Shown: positions 27,867-38,185, numbered from the stretch's first letter. The stretch is DNA of 64,000 bases from Ruminococcus sp. HUN007 (GCF_000712055.1 NZ_JOOA01000002.1:1240001-1304000); one strand, 5' to 3'. A program made the numbers and translations. The notes: a model not told the origin generated them from the sequence alone.

Positions 27867-28791
27867 CTATATCCTTTCAAGCACCCTCAGCTTTGCGCTT
27901 CGGCTGCGGTTATTCTCTTCAAGCTCTTCAGCACTGGCTTCGATAGGCTTGCGGTTTACAAGCTTTGCCTGCGGAGTCCTTCCACAGATGCACTGAGGAA
28001 GCCGCGGATCACAGATACATCCTTTGCAGAGTGCGGCAAATTTCTGTTTTACCATTCTGTCCTCGAGCGAATGAAAAGTGATAACTGCGATCCTTCCGCC
28101 CGGCTTAAGAAGTTCAAAAGCTTCATCAAGTCCTTTCGAAAGATGATCGAGCTCACCGTTCACAGCGATCCTTACAGCCTGAAAAGTTTTTTTGCATGGA
28201 TTTTTTTTCACGTCTTACCTTTGCAGGAACAGACTGCTTAACGATTTCGGCAAGTTCACCGGTCGTTAAAACAGGCTTTTCCGCACGCGCACTGACAATT
28301 TTTTCAGCTATGCGCCATGCAAATTTTTCTTCTCCGTATTCAAAGAGGATCTTTGCAAGTTCGTCTTTTGAATACGTATTTACTATGTCGGCAGCACTTA
28401 GGCCTTCTTTGCTCATACGCATGTCAAGCGGTGCATCTGCGTGATATGAAAAACCGCGTTCACCGATGTCAAGCTGGTGTGATGAAACACCAAGGTCAAG
28501 AAGAATACCGTCGACTTTTTCTATATTCATTTCGTTAAGTACTTCTCTCATTCTTGAGAAATTGCTTTTTACAACAGTTGCATTGTAAGGTGCAAGTCTC
28601 TCCGTGGCTGCCTTTATCGCATCGGGATCCCTGTCAAAAGCTATAAGTCTGCCGTTTTCGCCGAGCCTTTTTGCTATCTCAGTCGAATGACCGGCACCTC
28701 CTACAGTTCCGTCAACGTAAATTCCGTCACTTTTTACAGCAAGATTTTCAATGCATTCACTAAGCATTACGGACTTATGAACAAAATCCAT
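27867..28791 (-). CDS. rsmH: 16S rRNA (cytosine-1402-N4)-methyltransferase (one frameshift)
   Basis: SAM-dependent methyltransferase of the 30S subunit. Signatures: VDGTVGGAGHS (SAM loop), FDRDPDAI, LLDLGVSSHQLD, and ITFHSLEDRMVK. The frame breaks at an 8-base A/T run (28201-28208); with seven bases the text reads VRREKNPCKKTFQAVRIAVN, exactly the family consensus, and gives 307 residues. ATG at 28791 is preferred; a TTG lies 9 nt upstream. First gene of the division cluster, with no mraZ before it. Confidence 0.87.
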
Positions 28792-28869
28792 TATTCCCAA
28801 AGCCTCATTTCATTTCTCTTTTTTTACAGATTTTTTCAGCATGAGAATATACTCCTTGCTATAATAATT

Positions 28870-28899
28870 ATTATACTATATATTGCAATATAAAGTCAA
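28870..28899 (-). promoter_or_regulatory. Promoter of the division/cell-wall cluster
   Basis: On the minus strand: TTGACT, 18 bp, TATAAT, about 70 nt before rsmH. It probably drives rsmH through ftsQ. The rest of the 28801-29114 gap is AT-rich, with the coaX hairpin below. Confidence 0.72.
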
Positions 28900-29029
28900 T
28901 GCAACTTCAATCCAAATGGTTAAATCAATTTGTATACTTTTATAGTGACAATGCACTAATCAGATTAATGAAATTTTAAGCTCAATAGATTTTTGTAATA
29001 AAAAATTTCATAATTGTAACAGTCAGGTA

Positions 29030-29071
29030 ACAGAAAAGCTCCACGTCGTAACCTTCGCGAAGCTTTTCTGT
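29030..29071 (-). terminator. Possible terminator downstream of coaX
   Basis: 11-bp stem ACAGAAAAGCT / AGCTTTTCTGT with a 20-nt loop containing a smaller CTTCGCGAAG hairpin. There is no clean T-run, so termination is uncertain. Confidence 0.5.
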
Positions 29072-29114
29072 AATTATTTCGTAATTTTCAGCAAACCGCT
29101 TTTTAAACCTGTAC

Positions 29115-29858
29115 TCATTTTATGCGGTTGTATGTACGGTTGCAAATCAGTTTAAGACCTTCAAGCAGAAGAAACTCATCGTAGTCATACTTTCCGTTAC
29201 AGTACGGAAGTATTACAGGAGCAAGACCGCCGGTAACGACTATGGCTGCATCCTCTCCGACCTCTTTCCTGTATCTTTCGGCCATACCGTCTATGAAGCA
29301 GGCTGCACCGACTATCACTCCTGACTTTACCGATGAGACTGTATTCTTTCCTATCAGTTCAAAATCTTCAAATCTGTCACTGATTTCCGGAAGCTGTTCT
29401 GCTGCGCGGTGAAGAGCGTCGAAGGATGTCTTCACTCCCGGATATATTGCATGTCCGAGATAGTTTCCGTTTCTGTCTGCAGCACAAACTGTTGTGGCAG
29501 TACCAAGATCAAATACTATTACTGGTTTTTTATACCTGTCAAAAGCAGCTGCTGCACCGCATATAAGATCAGCACCTGTCTTTTCCGGAGCATCAGTACA
29601 TATCTTCAGTCCTGTATCGCATTCACTGTCAAGGAATTTTACATTACACTCATACAGATATTCAAGATATTTCTTCAGACGTTCATTTACAGAAGGAACA
29701 ACAGAAGATATGAACGCCATGTTTACAGGATAATATTTTTCTGTAAGTTCCTTTACCTTGTGGTCACCCGTCTTTGTTCTGACAGTGTCAATGAGGCTGT
29801 CACCGTCGTAAACCCCGAAAACTGTACTTGTATTTCCAACATCAGCAACTAAAAGCAT
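29115..29858 (-). CDS. coaX: Type III pantothenate kinase
   Basis: 247 residues, ASKHA fold. It phosphorylates pantothenate in the first step of CoA synthesis. Signatures: LLVADVGNTSTVFGV (phosphate loop), GADLICGAAAAF, VIVFDLGTATTV and VVTGGLAP. Type III enzymes are not inhibited by CoA. Start supported by AGGAG at 5 nt. The 29859-30010 leader contains an 8-bp inverted repeat GCAGTGAC/GTCACTGC (29916-29933 region and near 29946-29953). Confidence 0.94.
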   Translation of the reverse strand: MLLVADVGNTSTVFGVYDGDSLIDTVRTKTGDHKVKELTEKYYPVNMAFISSVVPSVNERLKKYLEYLYECNVKFLDSECDTGLKICTDAPEKTGADLICGAAAAFDRYKKPVIVFDLGTATTVCAADRNGNYLGHAIYPGVKTSFDALHRAAEQLPEISDRFEDFELIGKNTVSSVKSGVIVGAACFIDGMAERYRKEVGEDAAIVVTGGLAPVILPYCNGKYDYDEFLLLEGLKLICNRTYNRIK

Positions 29859-30050
29859 AGTAACTCCTATCTGTCAAAAGCTCAGGGAAGCCTGACATTA
29901 TTTTTTCTGAAAGCAGTGACAGTACGCACATCGCCGCGGCCCGGTATGAAGAGTCACTGCCTTCGTACTGGTTCCGTCGCGCCGGTACCTGAATGATATC
30001 TGCTGTTTTACTTATAAAAGTATACCATAAAAAAGATGAAAAAGCAAAAG

Positions 30051-30085
30051 AACACCGGACCTGCCAGTACGACAGATCCGGTGTT
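30051..30085 (-). terminator. Terminator downstream of the GH44 gene
   Basis: On the minus strand: stem AACACCGGA / TCCGGTGTT followed by CTTTTGCTTTTTC. It lies beyond the repeat element that separates it from the GH44 stop. Confidence 0.72.
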
Positions 30086-30106
30086 CACATTATTCAATTA
30101 ATCTTC

Positions 30107-30216
30107 AGGAAACACTGATTAAATCGTAAATCCGGCTTCGCCGGATTTACGGTTGGGGAGATTGCGGGGCTTCGCCCCGTGCCCCACGCTGATTTATGAA
30201 TAAATCAGCGTTTCCT
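30107..30216. repeat. 110-bp MITE-like / REP-like element
   Basis: 14-bp terminal inverted repeats AGGAAACACTGATT (30107-30120) and AATCAGCGTTTCCT (30203-30216), 13/14 matching. The interior holds three hairpins: TAAATCCGG-CTTCG-CCGGATTTA, GGGGC-TTCG-CCCC and TGATTTAT-GA-ATAAATCA. No coding capacity. A collapsed copy is at 8075-8094 and a related element at 63736-63827. Confidence 0.75.
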
Positions 30217-30226
30217 TAGGTAAATA

Positions 30227-33145
30227 TCAGCCGAGCTTAACGCCTGGAACTTTTGATACATACTGTCTGAGAGTAGCAAGGTCTGTAAGACGAATATCGC
30301 CGTCAGCGTTTACGTCAGCTGCTTTAAGTGATTCATTACTGAGTTTTGTATCACCGAGGAGGTAAAGGCTTAATGTTGTGATATCTGTTACATCAATAAC
30401 ACCACTGCCGTCTATGTCACCGATTTTATATTCCCCGGCAGGTTTATTTGTTGGTTCCTGCGAAGGTTTATTTGTTGGTTCCTGTGAAGGTTCCTTAGTC
30501 GGTTCCTTTGTAGGTTCCTTAGTCGGTTCCTTTGTAGGTTCCTTAGTTGGTTCCTTTGTAGGATCTGCCGGCTTAGTCGGATCAGCAGATACTCCTGAAT
30601 CAGCCTTTACAAGCTTGATTCCCTTAAGAGTAACTTCGCTGTTTTCTACCTGATCACCTGCGCCGTTGTTTACATACCATGTCTGGAATGTGAAGTTCTT
30701 CTGATCCTTAAGAAGTTCAGCAACACCCTTGATTATATCCTCGTCCTCTGTATCCTTTTCAGTTTTAAGATCGAGCACAGCAGGATCTGTAAGGTCTATT
30801 TCAACGGTACCTGACTTCTTGATATCCCAGTTGAAATGTACCCAGTAGTCAACGCCCTTGTACTTGACACTTGTGTCTACGCAGCCGTTCGCGAAAGTAT
30901 TGTTTTTAATATCGATATCAGCAATAAGCTTTCCGCCTTCAGTTTTTTCAGGAAAGGAGATATCGTAGTTGCCTGCCTTTTCCTTGTCAGCAGTTACTTT
31001 GCCTTCGACCTCTTTTGTCTTCTGTGCAGGAACTGCAGCTTCTGAAGCTTTCTTGATCTGAGCGCCCTTGAGTGTTACGAGGCTGTGATCTGTATCTTCC
31101 CATGCAGCATCAGCAACATACCATGTCTGGAAGTTTGTTGATTTTGCATTTGACTTCTTAACTGCTTCAGCTACCTTGGCGATAACTGCTTCGTCCTTGA
31201 TCTCAACACCTTCTGTACCGGAAACATCCATTACGCCTGTTGGTTCATCGAGTGAAAGTTCTACCTTGCCTGATGTTTTTGCGTTCCAGTCATAGTGTAC
31301 CCAGTATGGTGTGCCGTCAACCTGAACATTGAAGTCGATGCATCCCATTGCTGACTGTGTATCCTTGAGATCAATGTCAAGAACTACAGGATTGCCGGCA
31401 ATAGCTTCGTCAAATGAGATACCGAAGTATCCCGGTTCTGTACCCTTTGATACTGTACCGTCAACGTATTCGAAAACAGGTTCTGTCTTCTGTGTTACCG
31501 GCTTATAGTCCTTTTCATCGTCGGAAACGATAACTTCTGCAATTGAAAGCGGAGGAACTTCAACAGTAAGCTTGTTGTCCTTGATATCGTTAAGGCTTAC
31601 CTTGTGGATGATCTCCTTTGAATCGCCTGAAAGAATATAAACTGCGGCATTCTTGTATGATGTCTTTGATCCCTTGAGATCGATCTTTGCATTTTCTGTC
31701 TTTTCCTGATCCTTGTTTGTAAGGATAACGCTTACTGTACCCTGGTCATTGTCCTTGATAGAAGCATAGCAGGTTGACTTGATGTAATCCTCTGTCTCTG
31801 ATTCAACAAGAGTATTACCGAATGATGATCCTTCACCGTCATAGTTTGTGAAAAGGTTGATAGCGCTGTACTGGTACGGTACGTCATCAGCCCAGAGAGT
31901 AGCAAGGTAAACGTCGTTCTTTGCAAATGTTCCGAGTGCGTCTACTTCTGCGATAGCACCGGCAATGGCATCGCCGCCGCCGAAGTCATATTCTGTAACT
32001 GCGAGTTTTGTGCCAGGATAGTACTTGGCTATGGATTCCTTCATCTTTGTAAGGATCGGAATGTTCTGCTGACAGTAATCACCTATCCAGCTGTTTTCCT
32101 TGTAATCCTTCTCGATGAGTGTTCTGTAAGACTGAGTCATTTCATCGATACCCTTCTTGTGTTCAGGGTTGCCGCACATACGTGTATCACACTCAGGACA
32201 CTTTGCTTCAGTATAGTAATGAACATCGAGTACGTCGAGAAGTCTCTTGCCTGATTCTTCTTCAGCCTTCTTCATCTGTTCAAGGTAGTATGAAATGAAC
32301 CAGTCGTACTTTCCGTCAGCGTTTACTGTCTTCCAGTCTGTTGAACCGTCCTTGGCGCTGAGCTGTACAAAAGCTGTATAACCGAAGAGTGCAGGTCCGA
32401 AGATCTCAGCCTTAGGGTCAACTGACTTAACTGCCTTAGCTGTGTCAACTGACTTTTTAACAAGTTCTTCCGCAGTAACTTCGTCCTTATGCATTCTTGA
32501 ATGTGTGTGGTGCCATAAGCCAGGTTCGTTGTCAAGGCTCCAGCCCTGGATACCTGTTTCTGACTGTGAGTCACCGAAGTTCTTTACAACGTAGTTTACA
32601 TATTCGTCCATGTAAACCTTGCCGTCTGTAAGATCAGGTGTAAGAGAAAGATCCTTGCCCTTTGCTGCGATTACTTCATTCCATCTTGCGCTCGGAGCAG
32701 CTTCGCTTTCTTCTACTGTTCCTTTTGTATCTGCTGATACATATCCGCACATCTGAACAGTAGCAAGCTTATAGTCGATGTTCCCCTTCTTCGCTTCCTT
32801 TGAAAGTGTACGTACACCGTCAGCAGGATCTGAGCTTGCTGAAATGTGTGTATCGGAAGAATGCTTCCAGTCTGAACCCGCGTTGGAAGCGTTTGTTTCC
32901 CAGTTGTAGCCTGAGAAACGGTTACCGCCCTGTCTTACAGAGTTTACCTGAAGATTCTTGTCGAGTCCGTGTTCGTTGATTCCGTAGATGTAAGGGCTGA
33001 TTGCCTTGCCCTTGTCAGCGAGATTAACTGTAACACCCATATCATATGATGATGCTGAATCAGCAGCATATGTTACAGGATTAACTGCAAGCATTGTCAT
33101 TAACAGTGCAGTAGTAACTGCACCAGCCTTTTTGATTGTATTCAT
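30227..33145 (-). CDS. Cellulosomal GH44 endoglucanase/xyloglucanase with two repeated modules and a dockerin
   Basis: 972 residues, secreted. Signal peptide 1-27. GH44 catalytic domain about 35-545: RQGGNRFSGYNWETN, acid/base Glu207 in SLDNEPGLW, nucleophile Glu385 in AVTEYDFGG. Two similar modules of about 120 residues follow (about 555-690 and 700-825), each with a YWVH.W phrase; they are likely carbohydrate-binding, perhaps of the CBM76 kind known from a Ruminococcus flavefaciens GH44. A (TKEP) linker leads to a dockerin (about 890-970) with two calcium loops, DIDGSGVIDVTD and DVNADGDIRLTD, which docks to cohesins on a scaffoldin. It degrades beta-1,4-glucans. Single-gene unit with its own promoter. 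Confidence 0.93.
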   Translation of the reverse strand: MNTIKKAGAVTTALLMTMLAVNPVTYAADSASSYDMGVTVNLADKGKAISPYIYGINEHGLDKNLQVNSVRQGGNRFSGYNWETNASNAGSDWKHSSDTHISASSDPADGVRTLSKEAKKGNIDYKLATVQMCGYVSADTKGTVEESEAAPSARWNEVIAAKGKDLSLTPDLTDGKVYMDEYVNYVVKNFGDSQSETGIQGWSLDNEPGLWHHTHSRMHKDEVTAEELVKKSVDTAKAVKSVDPKAEIFGPALFGYTAFVQLSAKDGSTDWKTVNADGKYDWFISYYLEQMKKAEEESGKRLLDVLDVHYYTEAKCPECDTRMCGNPEHKKGIDEMTQSYRTLIEKDYKENSWIGDYCQQNIPILTKMKESIAKYYPGTKLAVTEYDFGGGDAIAGAIAEVDALGTFAKNDVYLATLWADDVPYQYSAINLFTNYDGEGSSFGNTLVESETEDYIKSTCYASIKDNDQGTVSVILTNKDQEKTENAKIDLKGSKTSYKNAAVYILSGDSKEIIHKVSLNDIKDNKLTVEVPPLSIAEVIVSDDEKDYKPVTQKTEPVFEYVDGTVSKGTEPGYFGISFDEAIAGNPVVLDIDLKDTQSAMGCIDFNVQVDGTPYWVHYDWNAKTSGKVELSLDEPTGVMDVSGTEGVEIKDEAVIAKVAEAVKKSNAKSTNFQTWYVADAAWEDTDHSLVTLKGAQIKKASEAAVPAQKTKEVEGKVTADKEKAGNYDISFPEKTEGGKLIADIDIKNNTFANGCVDTSVKYKGVDYWVHFNWDIKKSGTVEIDLTDPAVLDLKTEKDTEDEDIIKGVAELLKDQKNFTFQTWYVNNGAGDQVENSEVTLKGIKLVKADSGVSADPTKPADPTKEPTKEPTKEPTKEPTKEPTKEPSQEPTNKPSQEPTNKPAGEYKIGDIDGSGVIDVTDITTLSLYLLGDTKLSNESLKAADVNADGDIRLTDLATLRQYVSKVPGVKLG
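30488..30562 (-). repeat. 12-bp tandem repeats encoding the TKEP linker
   Basis: About six units of 12 bp (GGTTCCTTNGTN on the plus strand) within the GH44 gene, coding (Thr-Lys-Glu-Pro)n. Length variation between strains is expected. Confidence 0.85.
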
Positions 33146-33215
33146 CGGTATTCATCCTTTCAATAATTTAAGCTTGTTTAAGTTAATTATTGCTTAATTT
33201 ATTTTCCTGTTTAAT

Positions 33216-33244
33216 ATTATACATCAAGAATTTTGGTTTGTAAA
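33216..33244 (-). promoter_or_regulatory. Sigma-A promoter of the GH44 gene
   Basis: On the minus strand: TTTACA, 17 bp, TATAAT. The leader is about 65 nt and AT-rich with a ribosome site AAAGGA. Confidence 0.72.
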
Positions 33245-33324
33245 TATCTTTTTAGAAAAAATCGTAGGATTTATGCGGTTTAAACAAATTTGATTAAACG
33301 TTTACACTCCTTTATATTTTATTG

Positions 33325-33364
33325 TAAAAAAAGAAACAGCAGATGCACGAATGCATCTGCTGTT
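33325..33364 (-). terminator. Terminator of the str operon
   Basis: On the minus strand: perfect 13-bp stem AACAGCAGATGCA / TGCATCTGCTGTT, 4-nt loop, then a T-rich run. It begins 37 nt after the tuf stop. Confidence 0.92.
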
Positions 33365-33400
33365 ATATAGTCAATGTATATTAACTATGGTAAGATTCAA

Positions 33401-34600
33401 TTATTCGTTGATAGCTGTAACAACGCCTGAACCAACTGTACGTCCACCTTCACGGATAGCGAAACGGAGACCAGCTTCGATAGCGATTGGTGTGATGAGT
33501 TCAACGTCCATTTCAACGTTATCACCAGGCATGCACATTTCCTTGTCAGCAGGAAGTGAAACTATACCAGTAACGTCTGTTGTTCTGAAGTAGAACTGTG
33601 GTCTGTAGTTGTTGAAGAATGGAGTATGACGGCCGCCTTCTTCCTTCTTAAGAACGTAAACCTGACCGTGGAACTTCTTGTGTGGGTGGATTGAGCCTGG
33701 CTTACAAAGAACCTGACCTCTTTCGATATCTGTTCTCTGAACACCACGGAGAAGAGCACCGATGTTGTCACCAGCTTCAGCGTAGTCAAGAAGCTTTCTG
33801 AACATTTCGATACCTGTTACAACAGTCTTCATCTTTTCTTCCTTGAGACCAACGATTTCAACTTCGTCAGACATGTTGAGCTGACCTCTTTCAACTCTAC
33901 CTGTAGCAACTGTACCACGACCTGTGATTGTGAATACGTCTTCTACTGGCATAAGGAATGGGAGATCTGCCTTTCTTTCAGGTGTTGGGATGTATGAGTC
34001 AACAGCATCCATGAGTTCAATGATCGGAGCGTAAGCTGGGTCATTGATATCATCCGGAGCTTCGAGAGCCTTAAGAGCTGAACCCTTGATGATCGGTGTG
34101 TCATCGCCAGGGAATTCATACTTGTCGAGTGTTTCACGAATGTCCATTTCAACGAGTTCGAGAAGTTCTTCGTCGTCAACCTGATCAGCCTTGTTCATGA
34201 ATACAACGATTGCCGGAACGCCAACCTGACGAGCAAGAAGGAGATGTTCCTTTGTCTGAGCCATAGGGCCGTCTGAAGCAGCAACAACGAGGATAGCACC
34301 GTCCATCTGAGCAGCACCAGTGATCATGTTCTTAACATAGTCAGCGTGGCCTGGGCAGTCAACGTGAGCGTAGTGACGATTCTTTGTCTCGTACTCAACG
34401 TGAGCTGTGTTGATTGTGATACCTCTTTCTCTTTCTTCCGGAGCAGAGTCGATGTTAGCGTAGTCCTTCTTTTCTGCAAGGCCCTGAAGAGCGAGTGTCT
34501 TTGTGATAGCTGCTGTAAGAGTTGTCTTACCGTGGTCAACGTGACCGATAGTACCGATATTTACATGTGGTTTGTTACGTTCAAATTTTTCCTTTGCCAT
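33401..34600 (-). CDS. tuf: Elongation factor Tu
   Basis: 399 residues. GTPase that brings aminoacyl-tRNA to the ribosome. Signatures: [10 protein letters not shown] (P-loop), [21 protein letters not shown]. Domains 2 and 3 are complete, ending [14 protein letters not shown] at 34600 has GAGGAGG upstream; an upstream GTG/ATG-like extension to 34618 overlaps that site. Last gene of rpsL-rpsG-fusA-tuf. Confidence 0.98.
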   Translation of the reverse strand: MAKEKFERNKPHVNIGTIGHVDHGKTTLTAAITKTLALQGLAEKKDYANIDSAPEERERGITINTAHVEYETKNRHYAHVDCPGHADYVKNMITGAAQMDGAILVVAASDGPMAQTKEHLLLARQVGVPAIVVFMNKADQVDDEELLELVEMDIRETLDKYEFPGDDTPIIKGSALKALEAPDDINDPAYAPIIELMDAVDSYIPTPERKADLPFLMPVEDVFTITGRGTVATGRVERGQLNMSDEVEIVGLKEEKMKTVVTGIEMFRKLLDYAEAGDNIGALLRGVQRTDIERGQVLCKPGSIHPHKKFHGQVYVLKKEEGGRHTPFFNNYRPQFYFRTTDVTGIVSLPADKEMCMPGDNVEMDVELITPIAIEAGLRFAIREGGRTVGSGVVTAINE

Positions 34601-34727
34601 TGGATTTTTCCTCCTCAATAAAAATTATAGAATAGCTTTATACTATGATATCAATTTTAACAGATATCAGATATAAATTCAAGTGTTTTCGGAATATTTT
34701 TAAAATATTCCTTTAAGAAAAGCAGAA

Positions 34728-36809
34728 TTATTCAGCCTTGCTTCTCTTGCTGATGATCTTTTCAGCGATTGACTTCGGAACTTCAATGTAGCTGTGTGGT
34801 TCCATTGAGTACTGTCCACGACCCTGTGTCTTTGAACGGAGGTCGTTTGAGTAACCGAACATTTCTGAAAGCGGAACAAGACAGTCAACCTGTACAGTAC
34901 CTGGTCTTGTTTCCTGACCGAGGATCTGGCCTCTTCTTGAGTTGAGGTCGCCGATAACTGTTCCGAGGTAATCATCAGGAACAATTACTGAAACCTTCAT
35001 GATAGGTTCAAGAATTACAGGGTTAGCCTTTCTCATAGCTTCCTTGAAAGCCATAGAACCAGCGATCTTGAATGCCATTTCAGATGAGTCAACTTCGTGG
35101 TATGAACCGTCGTAGAGGTCAACCTTAACGTCAACTACCTGGTAGCCTGCAAGAACACCGGACTGCATAGCGCCCTGGATACCAGCGTCAACAGCAGGAA
35201 TGTATTCCTTAGGAATAGAACCGCCGACAACTGAGTTCTTGAATTCGTAGCCCTTACCTGACTCGTTAGGTTCAACCTTGATCTTAACGTGTCCGTACTG
35301 ACCCTTACCACCTGACTGACGTGCATACTTCATGTCAACATCAGCAGAGTTCTTGATTGTTTCCTTATATGAAACCTGTGGAGCACCTACGTTAGCTTCA
35401 ACCTTGAATTCACGGAGAAGTCTGTCAACGATGATGTCGAGGTGAAGTTCACCCATACCAGCGATGATAGTCTGGCCTGTTTCTTCATCTGTCCATGTCT
35501 TGAATGTAGGGTCTTCTTCAGCAAGCTTTGAAAGAGCGATACCCATCTTTTCCTGGCCTGCCTTAGTCTTAGGTTCGATAGCGAGGTTGATAACCGGTTC
35601 AGGGAATTCCATTGATTCGAGAATAACCGGGTGCTTTTCATCACAGAGTGTATCACCTGTTGTTGTGTTCTTGAGACCAACAGCAGCTGCGATATCACCA
35701 GCATAAACTGTTTCGATATCTTTTCTGTGGTTTGAGTGCATCTGAAGGATACGACCAATTCTTTCCTTGTTGTCCTTAGTAGCGTTGAGTACTGAAGAAC
35801 CAGTTGTGATTGTACCTGAATAAACTCTGAAGAAGCAGAGCTTACCAACGAACGGGTCAGTAGCGATCTTGAATGCAAGTGCTGAGAATGGTGCGTCATC
35901 TGATGAAGGACGTTCACATTCTTCGTCTGTGTCAGGGTTGATACCCTTGATTGCAGGTACGTCAAGAGGTGAAGGCATGTAGTCAACTACTGCGTCGAGG
36001 AGTTTCTGTACACCCTTGTTCTTGTATGAAGTACCGCATACAACAGGAACCATCTGGTTAGCTATTGTAGACTTTCTGATGCACTTCTTGATTTCTTCGA
36101 TAGTGAGTGTTTCACCAGCAAAGTATTTTTCCATGAGTTCTTCGTCCTGTTCAGCAACGTGCTCGAGGAGAGCTTCATGGTATTCCTGTGCCTTGTCAGC
36201 CATGTCAGCAGGAATTTCTTCTACTCTGATGTCCTTTCCGAGGTCATCATAGTAAACGTAAGCCTTCATCTCAACTAAGTCGATGATGCCCTTGAATGTT
36301 TCTTCTGCACCGATTGGAAGCTGGATCGGAACAGCATTACAGTGTAATCTGTCCTTCATCATGTCAACAACGCGGTAGAAGTCAGCACCCATAATGTCCA
36401 TCTTATTTACATAAGCCATTCTAGGTACCTGATATTTATCAGCCTGACGCCATACAGTTTCAGACTGTGGTTCAACGCCGCCCTTAGCACAGAAAACTGT
36501 TACAGAACCGTCGAGAACTCGTAATGAACGCTCAACTTCAACTGTAAAGTCAACGTGACCAGGTGTGTCGATGATATTGATTCTGTGACCTGACCAGTAA
36601 GCTGTTGTAGCAGCAGAAGTAATTGTGATACCTCTTTCCTGCTCCTGCTCCATCCAGTCCATTGTTGCTGAACCTTCATGAGTTTCACCGATCTTGTGGT
36701 TTATACCAGTGTAGAAAAGGATACGCTCAGTTGTGGTTGTCTTACCAGCATCAATGTGGGCCATGATACCAATGTTTCTTGTATTCTCAAGTGAACAATC
36801 TCTTGACAT
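34728..36809 (-). CDS. fusA: Elongation factor G
   Basis: 693 residues, translocation GTPase. Signatures: [19 protein letters not shown] (P-loop), [20 protein letters not shown], and domain [14 protein letters not shown]. Full length with all five domains. Start follows GGAGG at 7 nt. Confidence 0.98.
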   Translation of the reverse strand: MSRDCSLENTRNIGIMAHIDAGKTTTTERILFYTGINHKIGETHEGSATMDWMEQEQERGITITSAATTAYWSGHRINIIDTPGHVDFTVEVERSLRVLDGSVTVFCAKGGVEPQSETVWRQADKYQVPRMAYVNKMDIMGADFYRVVDMMKDRLHCNAVPIQLPIGAEETFKGIIDLVEMKAYVYYDDLGKDIRVEEIPADMADKAQEYHEALLEHVAEQDEELMEKYFAGETLTIEEIKKCIRKSTIANQMVPVVCGTSYKNKGVQKLLDAVVDYMPSPLDVPAIKGINPDTDEECERPSSDDAPFSALAFKIATDPFVGKLCFFRVYSGTITTGSSVLNATKDNKERIGRILQMHSNHRKDIETVYAGDIAAAVGLKNTTTGDTLCDEKHPVILESMEFPEPVINLAIEPKTKAGQEKMGIALSKLAEEDPTFKTWTDEETGQTIIAGMGELHLDIIVDRLLREFKVEANVGAPQVSYKETIKNSADVDMKYARQSGGKGQYGHVKIKVEPNESGKGYEFKNSVVGGSIPKEYIPAVDAGIQGAMQSGVLAGYQVVDVKVDLYDGSYHEVDSSEMAFKIAGSMAFKEAMRKANPVILEPIMKVSVIVPDDYLGTVIGDLNSRRGQILGQETRPGTVQVDCLVPLSEMFGYSNDLRSKTQGRGQYSMEPHSYIEVPKSIAEKIISKRSKAE

Positions 36810-36839
36810 TCTAAAACCTCCGTAATCTTATTTACAGAA

Positions 36840-37310
36840 TTACCAGCGGTAATGTGCAAATGCCTTGTTTGCTTCAGCCATCTTGTGTGTGTCTTCACGC
36901 TTCTTGCAAGAACCGCCAGTACCGTTAAGAGCATCAAGGATCTCGCCTGCAAGCTTTTCCTTCATTGTCTTTTCGTTTCTGAGTCTTGAATACTTTGTGA
37001 TCCATCTTAAACCTAATGTCTGACGTCTTTCAGGACGAACTTCCATTGGTACCTGGTAAGTAGCACCACCCATTCTGCGTGCCTTAACTTCGAGAACCGG
37101 CATAATGTTTTCCATTGCCTTCTCGAAAACCTCCAGAGCATTTTCACCTGTCTTTTCAGCGACGATTTCAAATGCTTCGTAAACGATCTTCTGAGCAACA
37201 CCCTTTTTACCATCAAGCATTATGTTGTTGATTAAGCGTGTTACCAGCTTAGAATTGTAAAGCGGATCCTGTAATACATCACGCTTTGCGATATTACCTC
37301 TTCTTGGCAT
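36840..37310 (-). CDS. rpsG: 30S ribosomal protein S7
   Basis: 156 residues, full length. It binds the 3' domain of 16S rRNA and starts assembly of the subunit head. Signatures: [20 protein letters not shown] and [21 protein letters not shown]7 often represses this operon in other bacteria; the rpsL-rpsG spacer (37311-37488) could hold such a site but no clear structure was identified. Confidence 0.98.
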   Translation of the reverse strand: MPRRGNIAKRDVLQDPLYNSKLVTRLINNIMLDGKKGVAQKIVYEAFEIVAEKTGENALEVFEKAMENIMPVLEVKARRMGGATYQVPMEVRPERRQTLGLRWITKYSRLRNEKTMKEKLAGEILDALNGTGGSCKKREDTHKMAEANKAFAHYRW

Positions 37311-37488
37311 TTTCGCTTCCCTCCTTCATATAATTGTGAATGAAATCATAGGTACTCGTTTGATCTTAATTGATCACCCGTCAAGACCATGCAGAGAGGT
37401 ATATATTATCTATATAATCTCCACATTAAATCTTTGTGGTAGTTGAATCCTATTTTAGTGAATGAATAACTGCGTTTTAAGTAATAAA

Positions 37489-37914
37489 TTACTTAGCTGC
37501 GCCAGCCTTAGGTCTCTTAGCACCGTACTTTGAACGAGCCTGCATTCTCTTTGCAACGCCCTGTGCATCAAGAGTACCTCTGATGATGTGGTAACGTACA
37601 CCAGGAAGGTCCTTTACACGTCCGCCTCTGATGAGAACAACGCTGTGTTCCTGAAGGTTGTGACCGATACCCGGAATGTAAGCTGTTACTTCGTATCCGT
37701 TTGTAAGTCTTACTCTGGCGATCTTTCTCATAGCTGAGTTAGGCTTCTTAGGTGTAGCTGTTCTTACTGCAGTACAAACACCGCGCTTCTGTGGTGAGCT
37801 AACGTCTGTTGTGATCTTCTTCTTAGCGTTGTAGCCCTTCTGAAGAGCAGGAGCAGTAGACTTAACCTCCAGAACATCTCTTCCCTTACGTACTAACTGG
37901 TTAAACGTAGGCAT
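37489..37914 (-). CDS. rpsL: 30S ribosomal protein S12
   Basis: 141 residues, full length. Decoding-centre protein. Signatures: [19 protein letters not shown] (with the streptomycin-site lysine) and [17 protein letters not shown]. The wild-type KPNS and VKDLPG residues are present, so no streptomycin-resistance change is seen. First gene of the str operon. Confidence 0.98.
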   Translation of the reverse strand: MPTFNQLVRKGRDVLEVKSTAPALQKGYNAKKKITTDVSSPQKRGVCTAVRTATPKKPNSAMRKIARVRLTNGYEVTAYIPGIGHNLQEHSVVLIRGGRVKDLPGVRYHIIRGTLDAQGVAKRMQARSKYGAKRPKAGAAK

Positions 37915-37968
37915 TATTTTTCCTCCTTCTTAAAATATTTAATATGTGATAGAGCATCACACTTATCC

Positions 37969-37996
37969 ATTATACCACAAATACGCCGTTTGTCAA
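37969..37996 (-). promoter_or_regulatory. Promoter of the str operon
   Basis: On the minus strand: TTGACA, 16 bp, TATAAT with an extended TGG, a very strong site. A small hairpin TGTGAT/ATCACA lies in the leader before rpsL. Confidence 0.88.
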
Positions 37997-38139
37997 TAGA
38001 TTTTTTACCGCCTGAAATAAAATTTATCCGAAATTACAAAAGCATCCGCCGCTGAATCTGAATGCCGGTATAATATATACATTTTTTAAGGTAAAAACTG
38101 AGCATGACGGAAAACTTATCAGGATCAGAAGACAGAAAT

Positions 38140-38185
38140 GCCGCAGCAGTTTTGTATTCTGCTGCGGCGTGTTTGTTTTTTATTT
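38140..38185 (+). terminator. Intrinsic terminator oriented to the plus strand
   Basis: Stem GCCGCAGCAG / CTGCTGCGGC with a 9-nt loop, followed by a T-rich tract on the plus strand only. The neighbouring genes run on the minus strand, so it may end a plus-strand small RNA, or its hairpin may serve the histidine kinase gene imperfectly. Confidence 0.65.

Noticed and set aside
30488..30562. Tandem 12-bp repeats as a possible CRISPR or regulatory array
   Set aside because: They are in frame inside the GH44 gene and encode the Thr-Lys-Glu-Pro linker; there are no spacers.
37489..37914. Streptomycin-resistance change in S12
   Set aside because: The KPNS and VKDLPG segments are wild type.
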